From: Nocardia brasiliensis
Lineage (GTDB): Bacteria; Actinomycetota; Actinomycetes; Mycobacteriales; Mycobacteriaceae
Assembly (NCBI RefSeq): GCF_011801125.1
Contig: NZ_CP046171.1
Coordinates: forward strand, 2,604,001-2,668,000
Direction of reading: 5' to 3'
DNA: 64,000 nt
Of this stretch, positions 56,085-64,000 are shown piece by piece. Within the stretch, counting starts at the first letter, position 1; each line of letters starts with the position of its first letter. The notes under the pieces are model-generated. The model saw only the letters and a list, made by a program, of their open reading frames with translations, made no database searches and was not told the DNA's origin. Both the position numbers and the translations under genes were made by a program.

Positions 56085-57076
56085 CCGGGCCCGGCGCCGG
56101 TGGCGCGCTGTTCGACAACGAGGACATGGCGGCGGGCTACGCGGCCGAGCCGGAGACCGAACCCAGTGCCGGCGTGGTCGATCTGACCGCGGTGATCCCG
56201 GACCTGGCCGACGCGGAGACGGTCGCGGAGGTGGTCGCCTCGCATCGCGAGATCGAGACGGCCGTCGGCGCGCCGTTGTTGCGCACCGAGGACCTGACCG
56301 TGAAGTTCGGCGGCCTGACCGCGCTGGACGCGGTGAGCTTCGAGATCCGCCGCGGCGAGATCCTCGGGCTCATCGGGCCTAACGGCGCGGGCAAGACCAC
56401 CTGCTTCAACGCGATCACCGGCGTCTATCGTCCGGCCTCTGGCACCGTGTACTTCGACGGCGCACCGCTGACGAAGACCAAGCGCAACGCGATCACTCGG
56501 CTCGGTATCGCGCGCACCTTCCAGAACATCCGGCTCTTCGGCGAGATGACGGCGCTGGAGAACGTGGTGGTCGGCACCGACGCCAGGCACAAGACCTCGG
56601 TGCCCGGCGCCATCTTCCGCACCAACCGGCATCGCAGGGAGGAGCACGACGCGATCGAGCGGGGCATGGCGCTGCTCGAATTCGTCGGCATCGCACCGCG
56701 TGCGGTGGAGAAGGCGCGCAACCTGTCCTACGGCGATCAGCGCAGGCTGGAGATCGCCAGGGCGCTGGCCACCGAGCCGAAACTGCTCTGTCTGGACGAG
56801 CCGGCCGCCGGGTTCAATCCGAGCGAGAAGTCGGCGCTGATGGATCTGATCCGCAAGATCCGCGACGACGGGTTCACCGTGTTGCTGATCGAGCACGACA
56901 TGCGCCTGGTCATGGGCGTGACCGACCGGATCGTGGTGCTGGAGTTCGGCCGCAAGATCGCCGACGGACTGCCCGCCGACATCAGGGAGGATCCCGCGGT
57001 GATCGCCGCCTACCTCGGGGTGCCCGACGACGGCACCGACCTGGGGACGGCAAGCGCACACGGGACCAACGGGTAG
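56081..57076 (+). CDS. livG: Branched-chain amino-acid ABC transporter ATPase LivG
   Basis: 331 aa. Walker A GPNGAGKTT, signature LSYGDQRRLEIARALA, Walker B LLCLDEPAAG and the H-loop IEHDM are intact. About 65 residues precede the ABC domain, an acidic extension unlike the usual 250-aa LivG. Start ATG 56081 overlaps the livM stop; an internal start would shorten it to normal length but lacks a clear site, so the extension is probably real. Confidence 0.92.
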   Translation: MTGPGAGGALFDNEDMAAGYAAEPETEPSAGVVDLTAVIPDLADAETVAEVVASHREIETAVGAPLLRTEDLTVKFGGLTALDAVSFEIRRGEILGLIGPNGAGKTTCFNAITGVYRPASGTVYFDGAPLTKTKRNAITRLGIARTFQNIRLFGEMTALENVVVGTDARHKTSVPGAIFRTNRHRREEHDAIERGMALLEFVGIAPRAVEKARNLSYGDQRRLEIARALATEPKLLCLDEPAAGFNPSEKSALMDLIRKIRDDGFTVLLIEHDMRLVMGVTDRIVVLEFGRKIADGLPADIREDPAVIAAYLGVPDDGTDLGTASAHGTNG

Positions 57077-57084
57077 GAGCAGCG

Positions 57085-57843
57085 ATGACATCGCAGACAG
57101 AATCGGTGCGGCCCAACGGCTCCGACGCCTTGCTCGCGGTCGAGGACATGGTCGTCAACTACGGCAGAATCCAGGCGCTGCACGGGATTTCGCTGGAGGT
57201 GGCGCCGGGTGAGCTGGTGACGCTGCTCGGCGCGAACGGTGCGGGCAAGACCACGACCATGCGCGCGCTGTCCGGGCTGCTGCCCCTGACCAAGGGGCGG
57301 GTCCTGTTCGAGGGCAAGGACATCAGCCACATGAAGGCGCACGAGCGGGTGGGTCTCGGGTTGATCCAGGCACCGGAGGGCCGTGGTGTGTTCCCCGGCA
57401 TGACGGTGCAGGAGAACCTCGACATGGGTTGCTACGGAAGGCCGTTCAAGCAGAAGGCGGAGTACGACAAGACCCTCGAGTGGGTGTTCGAGTTGTTCCC
57501 GCGCATGCTGGAGCGGCGCAAGCAGGTCGGCGGCACGCTCTCCGGCGGCGAGCAACAGATGCTGGCGATCGGCCGTGCACTGATGGCACGGCCGCGGCTG
57601 CTGCTGTTGGACGAGCCATCGATGGGCTTGGCGCCCATGATCATTCAGCAGATCTTCCGGATCATCTCCGAGATCAACAAGCAGGGCACCACGGTGTTGC
57701 TGGTCGAACAGAATGCCCAGCAGGCGCTTTCGCGCAGCGATCGCGCCTACATCATGGAAACCGGTGAGGTCACCAAGACCGGCTCCGGTGCCGAGTTGCT
57801 GACCGACCCCGCGGTGAAGTCGGCCTACCTCGGCGTCGGCTAG
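57085..57843 (+). CDS. livF: Branched-chain amino-acid ABC transporter ATPase LivF
   Basis: 252 aa with Walker A GANGAGKTT, signature LSGGEQQMLAIGRALM, Walker B LLLLDEPSMGL and H-loop VEQNAQ, typical for LivF (Glu-Gln-Asn after Val). ATG 57085 follows livG by 8 bases with a GTAGGAGC ribosome site. Last gene of the liv operon. Confidence 0.93.
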   Translation: MTSQTESVRPNGSDALLAVEDMVVNYGRIQALHGISLEVAPGELVTLLGANGAGKTTTMRALSGLLPLTKGRVLFEGKDISHMKAHERVGLGLIQAPEGRGVFPGMTVQENLDMGCYGRPFKQKAEYDKTLEWVFELFPRMLERRKQVGGTLSGGEQQMLAIGRALMARPRLLLLDEPSMGLAPMIIQQIFRIISEINKQGTTVLLVEQNAQQALSRSDRAYIMETGEVTKTGSGAELLTDPAVKSAYLGVG

Positions 57844-57897
57844 ATCGATGGCGTAACTCCGGTGCCGCTCGGCCGCGCTCGAGGCATGATCGTGCTC

Positions 57898-59574
57898 ATG
57901 GACGAGCATGATCAGCTGACGGATCTGGCCGAGCGGTACTGGGATTGCTTCCTTGCCGCGCACCCGAGCGACGCGACGTTGCTCGGCGATCGGCGCTTCG
58001 ACGACAAGATCGAGGATCTGTCCGCGGCCGCCGACGAGCGGTTGCTCTCGACCTGGCGGGATCTGCTCGGTCAGGTCGACGCGCTCGACCCGGACCGGCT
58101 CGCCCCCGCCGACCGGGTCACCCGCAGCCTGCTGCGCACCGAATTGTCCGGTGCGATAGACCGTTTGGCGTGGCGGCCGACCGAGCTTGCCTCCGATCAG
58201 ATGGAGGGCGTGCACGCCTGGGTGCTGACCATGGCGCCGCAGCTCAACGCCCCGCAACCGGAGCACGCGCTTGCGCTGGTCCAGCGGTTCCGCCAATTCG
58301 GCGACCTGCTCGGGCAGGCGGTCGTGCGGTTCCGGGACGGTCTCGCGGCAGGCCGCACGCCACCGCGGATCACGCTGGAGCGTTCGCTCAACCAGCTCGA
58401 CGGCTACCTCTCCTCGGAGCTGTCCGAAGACCTGTTCGTCACCTTCCCCGGCCCGCGGGACTGGGCGGGCGAGGCGCAGTGGCGCGCCGAATTGACCGAG
58501 GTGGCAAGGGATGTCATCCGGCCCGCGTTCCAGCGCTATCGGGACGTGCTGCTCGCCGATCTGGTGCCCGTCAGCAGGCCCGACGACAAGCCGGGCCTGT
58601 GCTGGCTCGGCGCCGACGGCGAGGACATCTACCGGCGCCAGCTGAGCTATCACACCACCCTGCCCGAACTCGGCGCCGAACAGATCCACGAGCTCGGCAT
58701 GACCGAATTGGCCGGGCTGCGTGAGGAATACGCCACCATCGGCGAGCGGCTGTTCGGCACCGCCGAGCTCGGCGAGATCTTCGCCAGGCTGCGCGATGAT
58801 CCCGAGCTGTGCTACACCGACGGTGAGCAGATCATGTTCGACGCGCGCCACGCGCTGGCCGCGGCGAGCGCCGAGATGGGGAACTGGTTCGGCAGGCTGC
58901 CCAAGCAGACGTGCGACATCGTCCCGATCCCGGAGTTCCTCGCCGCGGATGCCCCCGCGGCGTACTACTTCTCGCCCGCCGCCGACGGATCACGGCCCGG
59001 CGCCTACTTCGTCAACCTGTATCACCCGACCGGCCGGGGCCGGTTCGAGACGGCGTCGGTGGCCTTCCACGAGGCCATTCCCGGTCATCACCTGCAGCTC
59101 ACCATCGCCAACGAGCTCGACCACCTGCCCCGGTTCCAGCGGCAGTCCTTCGCGAACACCGCGTTCGTCGAGGGCTGGGCGCTCTACACCGAGCGGCTCG
59201 CCGACGAAATGGGTTTGTACGAGGATGATCTCGGGCGCCTCGGCATGCTGGCCGGCGACTCGTGGCGCTCCTGCCGGCTGGTCGTCGACACCGGCCTGCA
59301 CGCGAAGGGCTGGACCAGGCAGCAGGCCATCGACTTCATGGTGGCCAACGTGCCCGCCGGACTCGCCGAGATCACCGCCGAGGTGGACCGCTACATCGGC
59401 ATGCCAGGCCAGGCCGTCGGCTACAAGATCGGTCAGCTGGAGATCCGGAAGCAGCGCCTCGCCGCGACCGAACGCCTCGGCTCTGCCTTCGACATCAAGG
59501 CGTTCCACGACGTCGTTCTCGGCTCCGGCTCGGTGAGCCTGCCGGTGCTGCGGGAACTCGTCGCCACGCTGTGA
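57898..59574 (+). CDS. DUF885 metallohydrolase-like protein
   Basis: 558 aa from ATG 57898. The DUF885 hallmark FHEAIPGHHLQLTIA (HExxxGHH metal site) and the second-half AFVEGWALYTERLADEMG Glu ligand are intact, as is the C-terminal GQAVGYKIGQLEIRKQR. The family includes putative peptidases and uncharacterised lipoprotein hydrolases; no signal peptide is seen here. CATGAT ends 7 bases before the ATG (leaderless); GTG 57862 and ATG 57886 are alternative starts adding up to 12 residues. Confidence 0.85.
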   Translation: MDEHDQLTDLAERYWDCFLAAHPSDATLLGDRRFDDKIEDLSAAADERLLSTWRDLLGQVDALDPDRLAPADRVTRSLLRTELSGAIDRLAWRPTELASDQMEGVHAWVLTMAPQLNAPQPEHALALVQRFRQFGDLLGQAVVRFRDGLAAGRTPPRITLERSLNQLDGYLSSELSEDLFVTFPGPRDWAGEAQWRAELTEVARDVIRPAFQRYRDVLLADLVPVSRPDDKPGLCWLGADGEDIYRRQLSYHTTLPELGAEQIHELGMTELAGLREEYATIGERLFGTAELGEIFARLRDDPELCYTDGEQIMFDARHALAAASAEMGNWFGRLPKQTCDIVPIPEFLAADAPAAYYFSPAADGSRPGAYFVNLYHPTGRGRFETASVAFHEAIPGHHLQLTIANELDHLPRFQRQSFANTAFVEGWALYTERLADEMGLYEDDLGRLGMLAGDSWRSCRLVVDTGLHAKGWTRQQAIDFMVANVPAGLAEITAEVDRYIGMPGQAVGYKIGQLEIRKQRLAATERLGSAFDIKAFHDVVLGSGSVSLPVLRELVATL

Positions 59575-59686
59575 CGTGAGGTCGCGGCGGGCGGCGCGGC
59601 AGTGTCGGCTACGTCACCGACGGGGTCGCCGGGGCTCGATGCGATGCGCATGGGTGTCGGCGTAACACCTTGTCGGTGGCGGTCCC

Positions 59687-59692
59687 TAGACT
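59687..59692 (+). promoter_or_regulatory. Leaderless -10 box for polA
   Basis: TAGACT followed by 7 bases and GTG 59700. It argues against the longer frame that starts at 59670, upstream of this box. Confidence 0.65.
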
Positions 59693-59699
59693 CGGGGGC

Positions 59700-62444
59700 G
59701 TGAGTTCACCCACGACTGCGCAGCGTCCTGCCACCGCGTCCGCCACCAGCGAAGTCGCGCCGGGAGACCGGCCGACGCTGATGTTGCTGGACGGGCATTC
59801 GATCGCCTATCGCGCGTTCTTCGCGCTACCGGCGGAGAACTTCAAAACGGTGACCGGGCAGACCACCAACGCGGTGTACGGATTCACCGCGATGCTGATC
59901 AACCTGCTGCGCGACGAGAAGCCGACGCATATCGCGACGGCGTTCGACGTGTCGCGCAAGACGTTCCGCACCGAGGCGTACCCGGAGTACAAGGCCAACC
60001 GGTCGCAGACCCCGGACGAGTTCCGCGGGCAGGTCGAACTCACCAAGGACGTGCTCGGCGCGATGGGCATCCCGGTGATGGCGATCGAGGGCTTCGAGGC
60101 CGACGACATCATCGCCACGCTCACCACGCAGGCGGTGGCGGAGGGCTTCCGGGTGCTGATCGTCTCCGGTGACCGCGACGCCATCCAGCTCGTCAACGAC
60201 AACGTGACCGTGCTCTACCCGCGCAAGGGCGTCTCCGATCTCACCCGGTTCACCCCCGACGAGGTGTTCGCGAAGTATCAGCTCACCCCCGCCCAGTACC
60301 CGGACTACGCGGCCCTGCGCGGCGACCCGAGCGACAACCTGCCCGGCATTCCCGGCGTGGGGGAGAAGACCGCGGCCAAGTGGATTCGCGAATACGGCGA
60401 CCTGAACACCCTCGTCGACAAGGTGGACGAGGTGAAGGGCAAGGTCGGCGACGCGCTGCGGGCGAACCTGAGCAGCGTGGTGCTCAACCGTCAGCTCACC
60501 GAGATGGTGCGCGACGTGCCGCTGCCGTACACGCCCGACCAGCTGGCGCAGCAGCCGTGGGACCGCAACAAGATCCATCAGCTCTTCGACGATCTGGAGT
60601 TCCGCGTGCTGCGGGACCGGCTGTTCGACACGCTGGCCCCGAAGGAGCCCGAGGCCGAGGCCGGTTTCGAGATCAGCGGTGGCGCGCTCGAGGTCGGCGC
60701 GGTGGCCGGTTGGCTCGCCGAGCACGCGAAGGCCGGTGTGCGGCAGGGTGTCTCGATCGTCGGCAGCGGTACGCCCGGCGGCGGTGACGTGCGCGCGCTC
60801 GCCATCGCGGCGGGCGACGGCGAGAGCGGTTACATCGACGTCGCCGTACTGACCCCGGAAGACGAAGCGGCCCTCGGTGCCTGGCTCGCCGACCCTGCGG
60901 TGCCGAAGGCGCTGCACGAGGCCAAGGCGGCGATGCACGCGCTGCGTGGGCGCGGCTGGACGTTGGGCGGACTCACCAGCGATACCGCGCTCGCCGCGTA
61001 CCTGGTCCGTCCCGGGCAGCGCAGCTTCAACCTCGACGACCTGTCCCTGCGCTACCTGCGCCGGGAACTGCGCGCCGAGACCGACGAGACCCCGCAGCTG
61101 TCGCTGCTCGACGACGAGGACACCGTCGACGCCGAACTCGCGCAGACCGAGATGCTGCGCGCCAGGGCGGTCGCCGACCTCGCCGACGCCCTCGACACCG
61201 AGCTGCGGCAGATCGAATCGGTGCCGCTGCTTGCCGACATGGAACTGCCGCTGCTCGGTGTGCTTGCCACGCTGGAGGATTCGGGCATCGCGGTCGACAC
61301 CGATCAGCTCGAGACGTTGCAGCGGCAATTCGCCGACAAGGTGAGCGAGGCCGCCAACGCCGCCTACGAGGTGATCGGCAAACAGATCAACCTCGGCTCG
61401 CCGAAGCAGCTGCAGGTGGTGCTGTTCGACGAGCTCGACATGCCGAAGACCAAGCGCACCAAGACCGGCTACACCACCGACGCCGACGCGCTGGAGTCGC
61501 TGTTCGAGAAGACCGAGCATCCGTTCCTGCAGCACCTGCTCGAGCACCGGGACGCGACCCGGCTCAAGGTGACCGTCGACGGCCTGCTCAAGTGCGTCGC
61601 CGACGACGGCCGCATCCACACCACCTTCAACCAGACCATCGCGGCCACCGGCCGGCTCTCCTCGACCGAGCCGAACCTGCAGAACATCCCGATCCGCACC
61701 GACACGGGCAGGCAGATCCGCGACACGTTCGTCGTCGGCGCCGGCTACGAGTCGTTGATGACCGCCGACTACAGCCAGATCGAGATGCGCATCATGGCGC
61801 ACCTGTCCGGCGACGAAGGCCTCATCGAGGCGTTCAATTCCGGTGAGGACCTGCACACGTTCGTCGCGTCCAAGGCGTTCGACATCCCGCTCGCCGAGGT
61901 GACGCCCGAGCTGCGCCGCCGCATCAAGGCCATGTCCTATGGCCTCGCCTACGGTCTCAGCTCCTACGGCCTTGCCGCCCAGCTGAAGATCAGCACCACC
62001 GAGGCCAAAGAGCAGATGGACGTCTACTTCGACCGGTTCGGCGGCATCCGCGACTACCTGTACGAGGTCGTCGAGCAGGCCCGCAAGGTCGGCTACACCT
62101 CCACCCTGTTCGGCCGTCGCCGCTACCTGCCCGACCTCGACTCCAGCAACCGGCAACGCCGCGAGGCCGCCGAGCGGATGGCACTCAACGCCCCCATCCA
62201 GGGCACCGCCGCCGACATCATCAAGGTGGCGATGATCAACGTGCACAAGGCGATCCAGGAGGCAGGCCTGCGTTCACGCATGCTGCTCCAGATCCACGAC
62301 GAACTGCTCTTCGAGGTAGCCGAAGGAGAAAAGGAAACCCTCGAGGCCCTCGCCAAGTCCCAGATGTCCGCCGCCATCCACCTCTCCGTCCCCCTCGACG
62401 TCTCCGTAGGCACCGGCCGCAGCTGGGACTCCGCCGCCCACTAA
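59700..62444 (+). CDS. polA: DNA polymerase I
   Basis: 914 aa. An N-terminal 5'-3' exonuclease (about 25-320: MLLDGHSIAYRAFFALP, EADDIIATL, DPSDNLPGIPGVGEKTA), a middle 3'-5' exonuclease fold in which the usual DxE metal residues are not evident, and the polymerase domain with motif A DYSQIEMRIMAHLSGDE, motif B RRRIKAMSYGLAYGLSSYG and motif C QIHDELLFEV. Loss of proofreading residues is also known for the mycobacterial enzyme. Functions in repair and Okazaki-fragment processing. Leaderless GTG 59700. Confidence 0.95.
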   Translation: MSSPTTAQRPATASATSEVAPGDRPTLMLLDGHSIAYRAFFALPAENFKTVTGQTTNAVYGFTAMLINLLRDEKPTHIATAFDVSRKTFRTEAYPEYKANRSQTPDEFRGQVELTKDVLGAMGIPVMAIEGFEADDIIATLTTQAVAEGFRVLIVSGDRDAIQLVNDNVTVLYPRKGVSDLTRFTPDEVFAKYQLTPAQYPDYAALRGDPSDNLPGIPGVGEKTAAKWIREYGDLNTLVDKVDEVKGKVGDALRANLSSVVLNRQLTEMVRDVPLPYTPDQLAQQPWDRNKIHQLFDDLEFRVLRDRLFDTLAPKEPEAEAGFEISGGALEVGAVAGWLAEHAKAGVRQGVSIVGSGTPGGGDVRALAIAAGDGESGYIDVAVLTPEDEAALGAWLADPAVPKALHEAKAAMHALRGRGWTLGGLTSDTALAAYLVRPGQRSFNLDDLSLRYLRRELRAETDETPQLSLLDDEDTVDAELAQTEMLRARAVADLADALDTELRQIESVPLLADMELPLLGVLATLEDSGIAVDTDQLETLQRQFADKVSEAANAAYEVIGKQINLGSPKQLQVVLFDELDMPKTKRTKTGYTTDADALESLFEKTEHPFLQHLLEHRDATRLKVTVDGLLKCVADDGRIHTTFNQTIAATGRLSSTEPNLQNIPIRTDTGRQIRDTFVVGAGYESLMTADYSQIEMRIMAHLSGDEGLIEAFNSGEDLHTFVASKAFDIPLAEVTPELRRRIKAMSYGLAYGLSSYGLAAQLKISTTEAKEQMDVYFDRFGGIRDYLYEVVEQARKVGYTSTLFGRRRYLPDLDSSNRQRREAAERMALNAPIQGTAADIIKVAMINVHKAIQEAGLRSRMLLQIHDELLFEVAEGEKETLEALAKSQMSAAIHLSVPLDVSVGTGRSWDSAAH

Positions 62445-62521
62445 CCCATCCGCCGCACGGTCCGGTGGTCGTGCGGGTCCGGTAGTCGTGCGGTCCGGGT
62501 GGTCGTGCGGCTGCCGTGCGG

Positions 62522-62847
62522 GTCCGGCCGCCGCCGTAGGTCCTGTCGCTGTGCGGCTGTCGTGCGGGTCTGGTGGTTGTGCTGGTGGTCTGGTGGTCCT
62601 GCGGCTGGTGTGGGGTCTTGACGCTGTGAGGCCGATGGTCGTGGTGCTGTCGTGGGGTCTTGTCGTGGGCCTGGTTGGCGTGCGGGTCTGGTGGTCGTGC
62701 GGCTGCCGTGCGGGTCCGGCCGCCGCCGTAGGCCCTGTCGCTATGCGGCTGCCGTGCGGGTCTGGTGGTTGTGCGGCCGTTGTGTGGTCCGGCCGCCGCC
62801 GTAGGTCCTGTCGCTGTGCGGCTGCCGTGCGGGTCTGGTGGTTGTGC
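62522..62847. repeat. GC-rich tandem and spaced repeats downstream of polA
   Basis: A 61-bp unit beginning GTCCGGCCGCCGCCGTAGG and ending GTCTGGTGGTTGTGC occurs at 62522-62582, 62714-62774 and 62787-62847 with 1-3 differences, within a larger low-complexity stretch (62455-62890) of GTGGT, GTGCGG and CTGCCGTGCGGG blocks. Frames through it encode only Arg/Gly/Val or Pro/His/Arg repeats and are not credible genes. Confidence 0.8.
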
Positions 62848-62968
62848 TGGTGGTCTGGTGGTCGTGCGGCTGCCGTGCGGGTCCGGCCGCCTTGCGCGTG
62901 GCGTCCGGGGTATCCGACGACTCCAAATCGAGGACATACCCGGGCAGAACCCAGCCCGGAATCCTGGT

Positions 62969-63039
62969 CGCCTGATCACCAGGTAATGGTGGCGGCATCG
63001 CCCGAGAGGTGACCGCCACCATTACCTGGTGATCAGGCG
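62969..63039. repeat. Long palindromic element, copy 1
   Basis: A perfect 27-bp inverted repeat starting CGCCTGATCACCAGGTAATG (62969-62995) with its complement at 63013-63039, around a 17-base loop CATCGCCCGAGAGGTGA. The flanks AATCCTGGTCG and TCCAACAG are shared with copy 2 at 63445. Confidence 0.9.
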
Positions 63040-63444
63040 TCCAACAGTCGGGTTCGCTGATCGGCCGCAGCTGGCTCGCGCGTCGGCCGTTAATGAGGAC
63101 TCGTCGGCCCAACCGGGTCGAGATGCGATGTGCCAGTTGGTGGTGGGGTCGAGGGCGGGCACGCATGCCGATGGTCTGGCCGCTACACCGGCCATCGCTA
63201 CGGGGCGAGCTTGCCTTGACTGGTTTGCGCGCGGTGTCGCCAGCTGCGCGGGGGTAGCGCCGGGAGTACGCGGGCTAGCGGGCCGCCTCGCGGCGTTCGC
63301 GGCCGGGTCGTGTTGCCGGTGTCCGGCTATCCGGCCAGTGCACCGGCCGCGGGTGGGACTTCGCCCGCTCCGGATGTCGCGCCCTCACGTGAGGGATCCC
63401 GGTGGCGTCTGATCGAGGGGCGCACCGGGCAGAATCCTGGTCGA

Positions 63445-63509
63445 TTGATCACCAGGTAATGGTGGCGGCATCGCCCGGGAGGTGGCCGCCACCATTACCT
63501 GGTGATCAA
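63445..63509. repeat. Long palindromic element, copy 2
   Basis: A perfect 24-bp inverted repeat starting TTGATCACCAGGTAATGG (63445-63468) with its complement at 63486-63509 and loop CATCGCCCGGGAGGTGG. Stem changes relative to copy 1 are compensated on both arms, and the loop differs at two bases. The sequence between copies (63040-63444) has no credible gene. Confidence 0.9.
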
Positions 63510-63668
63510 GCGTCCAACAGACGAGGCTCCCCGATCTACTCCGCCTGGCCCGCTGTCCGGTGCGCCGGCAGTGCGAGGGTTCCACCGGTTCGCCTGGTCT
63601 ACGCCAGGGATGGCACGGTCGAGTAGACCTGCTCGGGGCGCGTGAGTCGGCGGCCCTTGTCGGGCTGG

Positions 63669-64000
63669 TCATGGTTGGTCGGTGCGGGGGCGTAGGGCAT
63701 AGGCGGGAACCAGTTGACCTTGCACAACCAGATCGGGACGGCCGTCGGCGTATTGCACGCTGAATGTCACCCGCCCCATCCAGTCGCCGGCCACCGTCGG
63801 CACCCAGTGGGTCAACAGCCCGGCCCGCTCGCCCGTCATGATCACTCCCGCACCATTGGTGTGCTTGGGCGTGCCCGGATCACGGATCACGATCGCGTCC
63901 AACCGCACCCATACCGGCCGCGGCCGCACGGTAACCGCCGCCGCGTAATGCCCCACACCACCAGGCTCGACCAGCTCCGGCTCTGTACCCTCCGTCCGCG
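63669..64000 (-). CDS. Hypothetical protein, N-terminus beyond window edge
   Basis: The minus frame ends at 63669 and stays open to the window end, so the start is not visible (a GTG at 63956 is internal or an alternative start). Visible sequence: VWVRLDAIVIRDPGTPKHTN, then LLTHWVPTVAGDWMGRVTF and SVQYADGRPDLVVQGQLVPA. The alternating strands and the W/G spacing suggest a beta-sandwich or barrel. No family recognised; such proteins are common in accessory regions of actinobacteria. Confidence 0.55.
   Translation of the reverse strand, partial: RTEGTEPELVEPGGVGHYAAAVTVRPRPVWVRLDAIVIRDPGTPKHTNGAGVIMTGERAGLLTHWVPTVAGDWMGRVTFSVQYADGRPDLVVQGQLVPAYALRPRTDQP

Noticed and set aside
62488..63012. Protein of 174 residues encoded by the repeat region after polA
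   Set aside because: Composed only of repeat-derived Arg/Gly/Val/Cys strings with no ribosome site; several other frames are open through the same repeats.
62969..63509. CRISPR array formed by the paired palindromes
   Set aside because: Only two copies, 476 bp apart, with no regular spacers and no cas genes.

Overview
The window is a high-GC actinobacterial chromosome segment, most probably from Nocardia or a close mycolic-acid-containing relative (inference, no search was possible). The gene order nrtR-nadABC ... hisDCBH-hisA-impA-hisF-hisI ... bcp-trpE-trpC-trpB-trpA-lgt ... pyk-tesB ... pdtaR ... polA follows the backbone I recall from Mycobacterium tuberculosis Rv1593c-Rv1629. A livKHMGF operon lies between pdtaR and polA, as I recall from Streptomyces. 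A DUF222 relic, an Mce-associated-like secreted protein, an F420-type reductase and the many leaderless start codons fit the same group.

Layout. 0-5.5 kb: a DUF1353 protein, a small basic ORF, then the repressor gene nrtR diverging from nadABC (de novo NAD synthesis) across a 23-bp palindrome. 5.5-20.7 kb: an accessory block of two sister secreted hydrolases around a winged-helix protein, DUF4186, oxidoreductase and regulator relics, two separate TetR/MpaB-like oxygenase pairs with their own operators, an alpha/beta hydrolase, a secreted I36-type protein, an SOS-box DUF222 relic, nat, a lipoprotein PBP and a membrane Ser/Thr kinase. 20.7-30.1 kb: the histidine genes, interrupted by a secreted protein with a MarR gene and by an SMR efflux pair with its own MarR regulator. 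30.1-38.1 kb: MarR, a membrane protein, a peroxiredoxin, a small conserved-looking protein, and the tryptophan genes without trpF. 38.3-44.7 kb: lgt with a long Ala-rich tail, a TM2 protein, an amino-acid ABC binding protein and permease without ATPase, pyk and tesB. 44.7-51.2 kb: mixed small genes, a fluoride-channel crcB pair, a Ddn-like reductase diverging from a TetR gene over three identical-pattern operators, an HspQ-like protein and tRNA-Leu(CAA). 51.4-62.4 kb: pdtaR, livKHMGF, a DUF885 hydrolase and polA. 62.4-64 kb: repeat-rich, apparently non-coding DNA and a protein cut by the window edge.

The most unusual structure is an 81-nt element present three times (hisD/hisC, upstream of hisA, and after trpE). 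Each copy is an open 26-codon frame whose stop overlaps the start of the next gene. Two copies also begin inside the stop of the previous gene, like the MIRU elements of mycobacteria. The hisA copy starts exactly where a leaderless transcript would begin. Two copies of a 65-71 nt perfect-stem palindrome downstream of polA and a set of regular operator arrays are the other main non-coding signals. I did not find CRISPR arrays, intact insertion sequences, rRNA genes or prophage.
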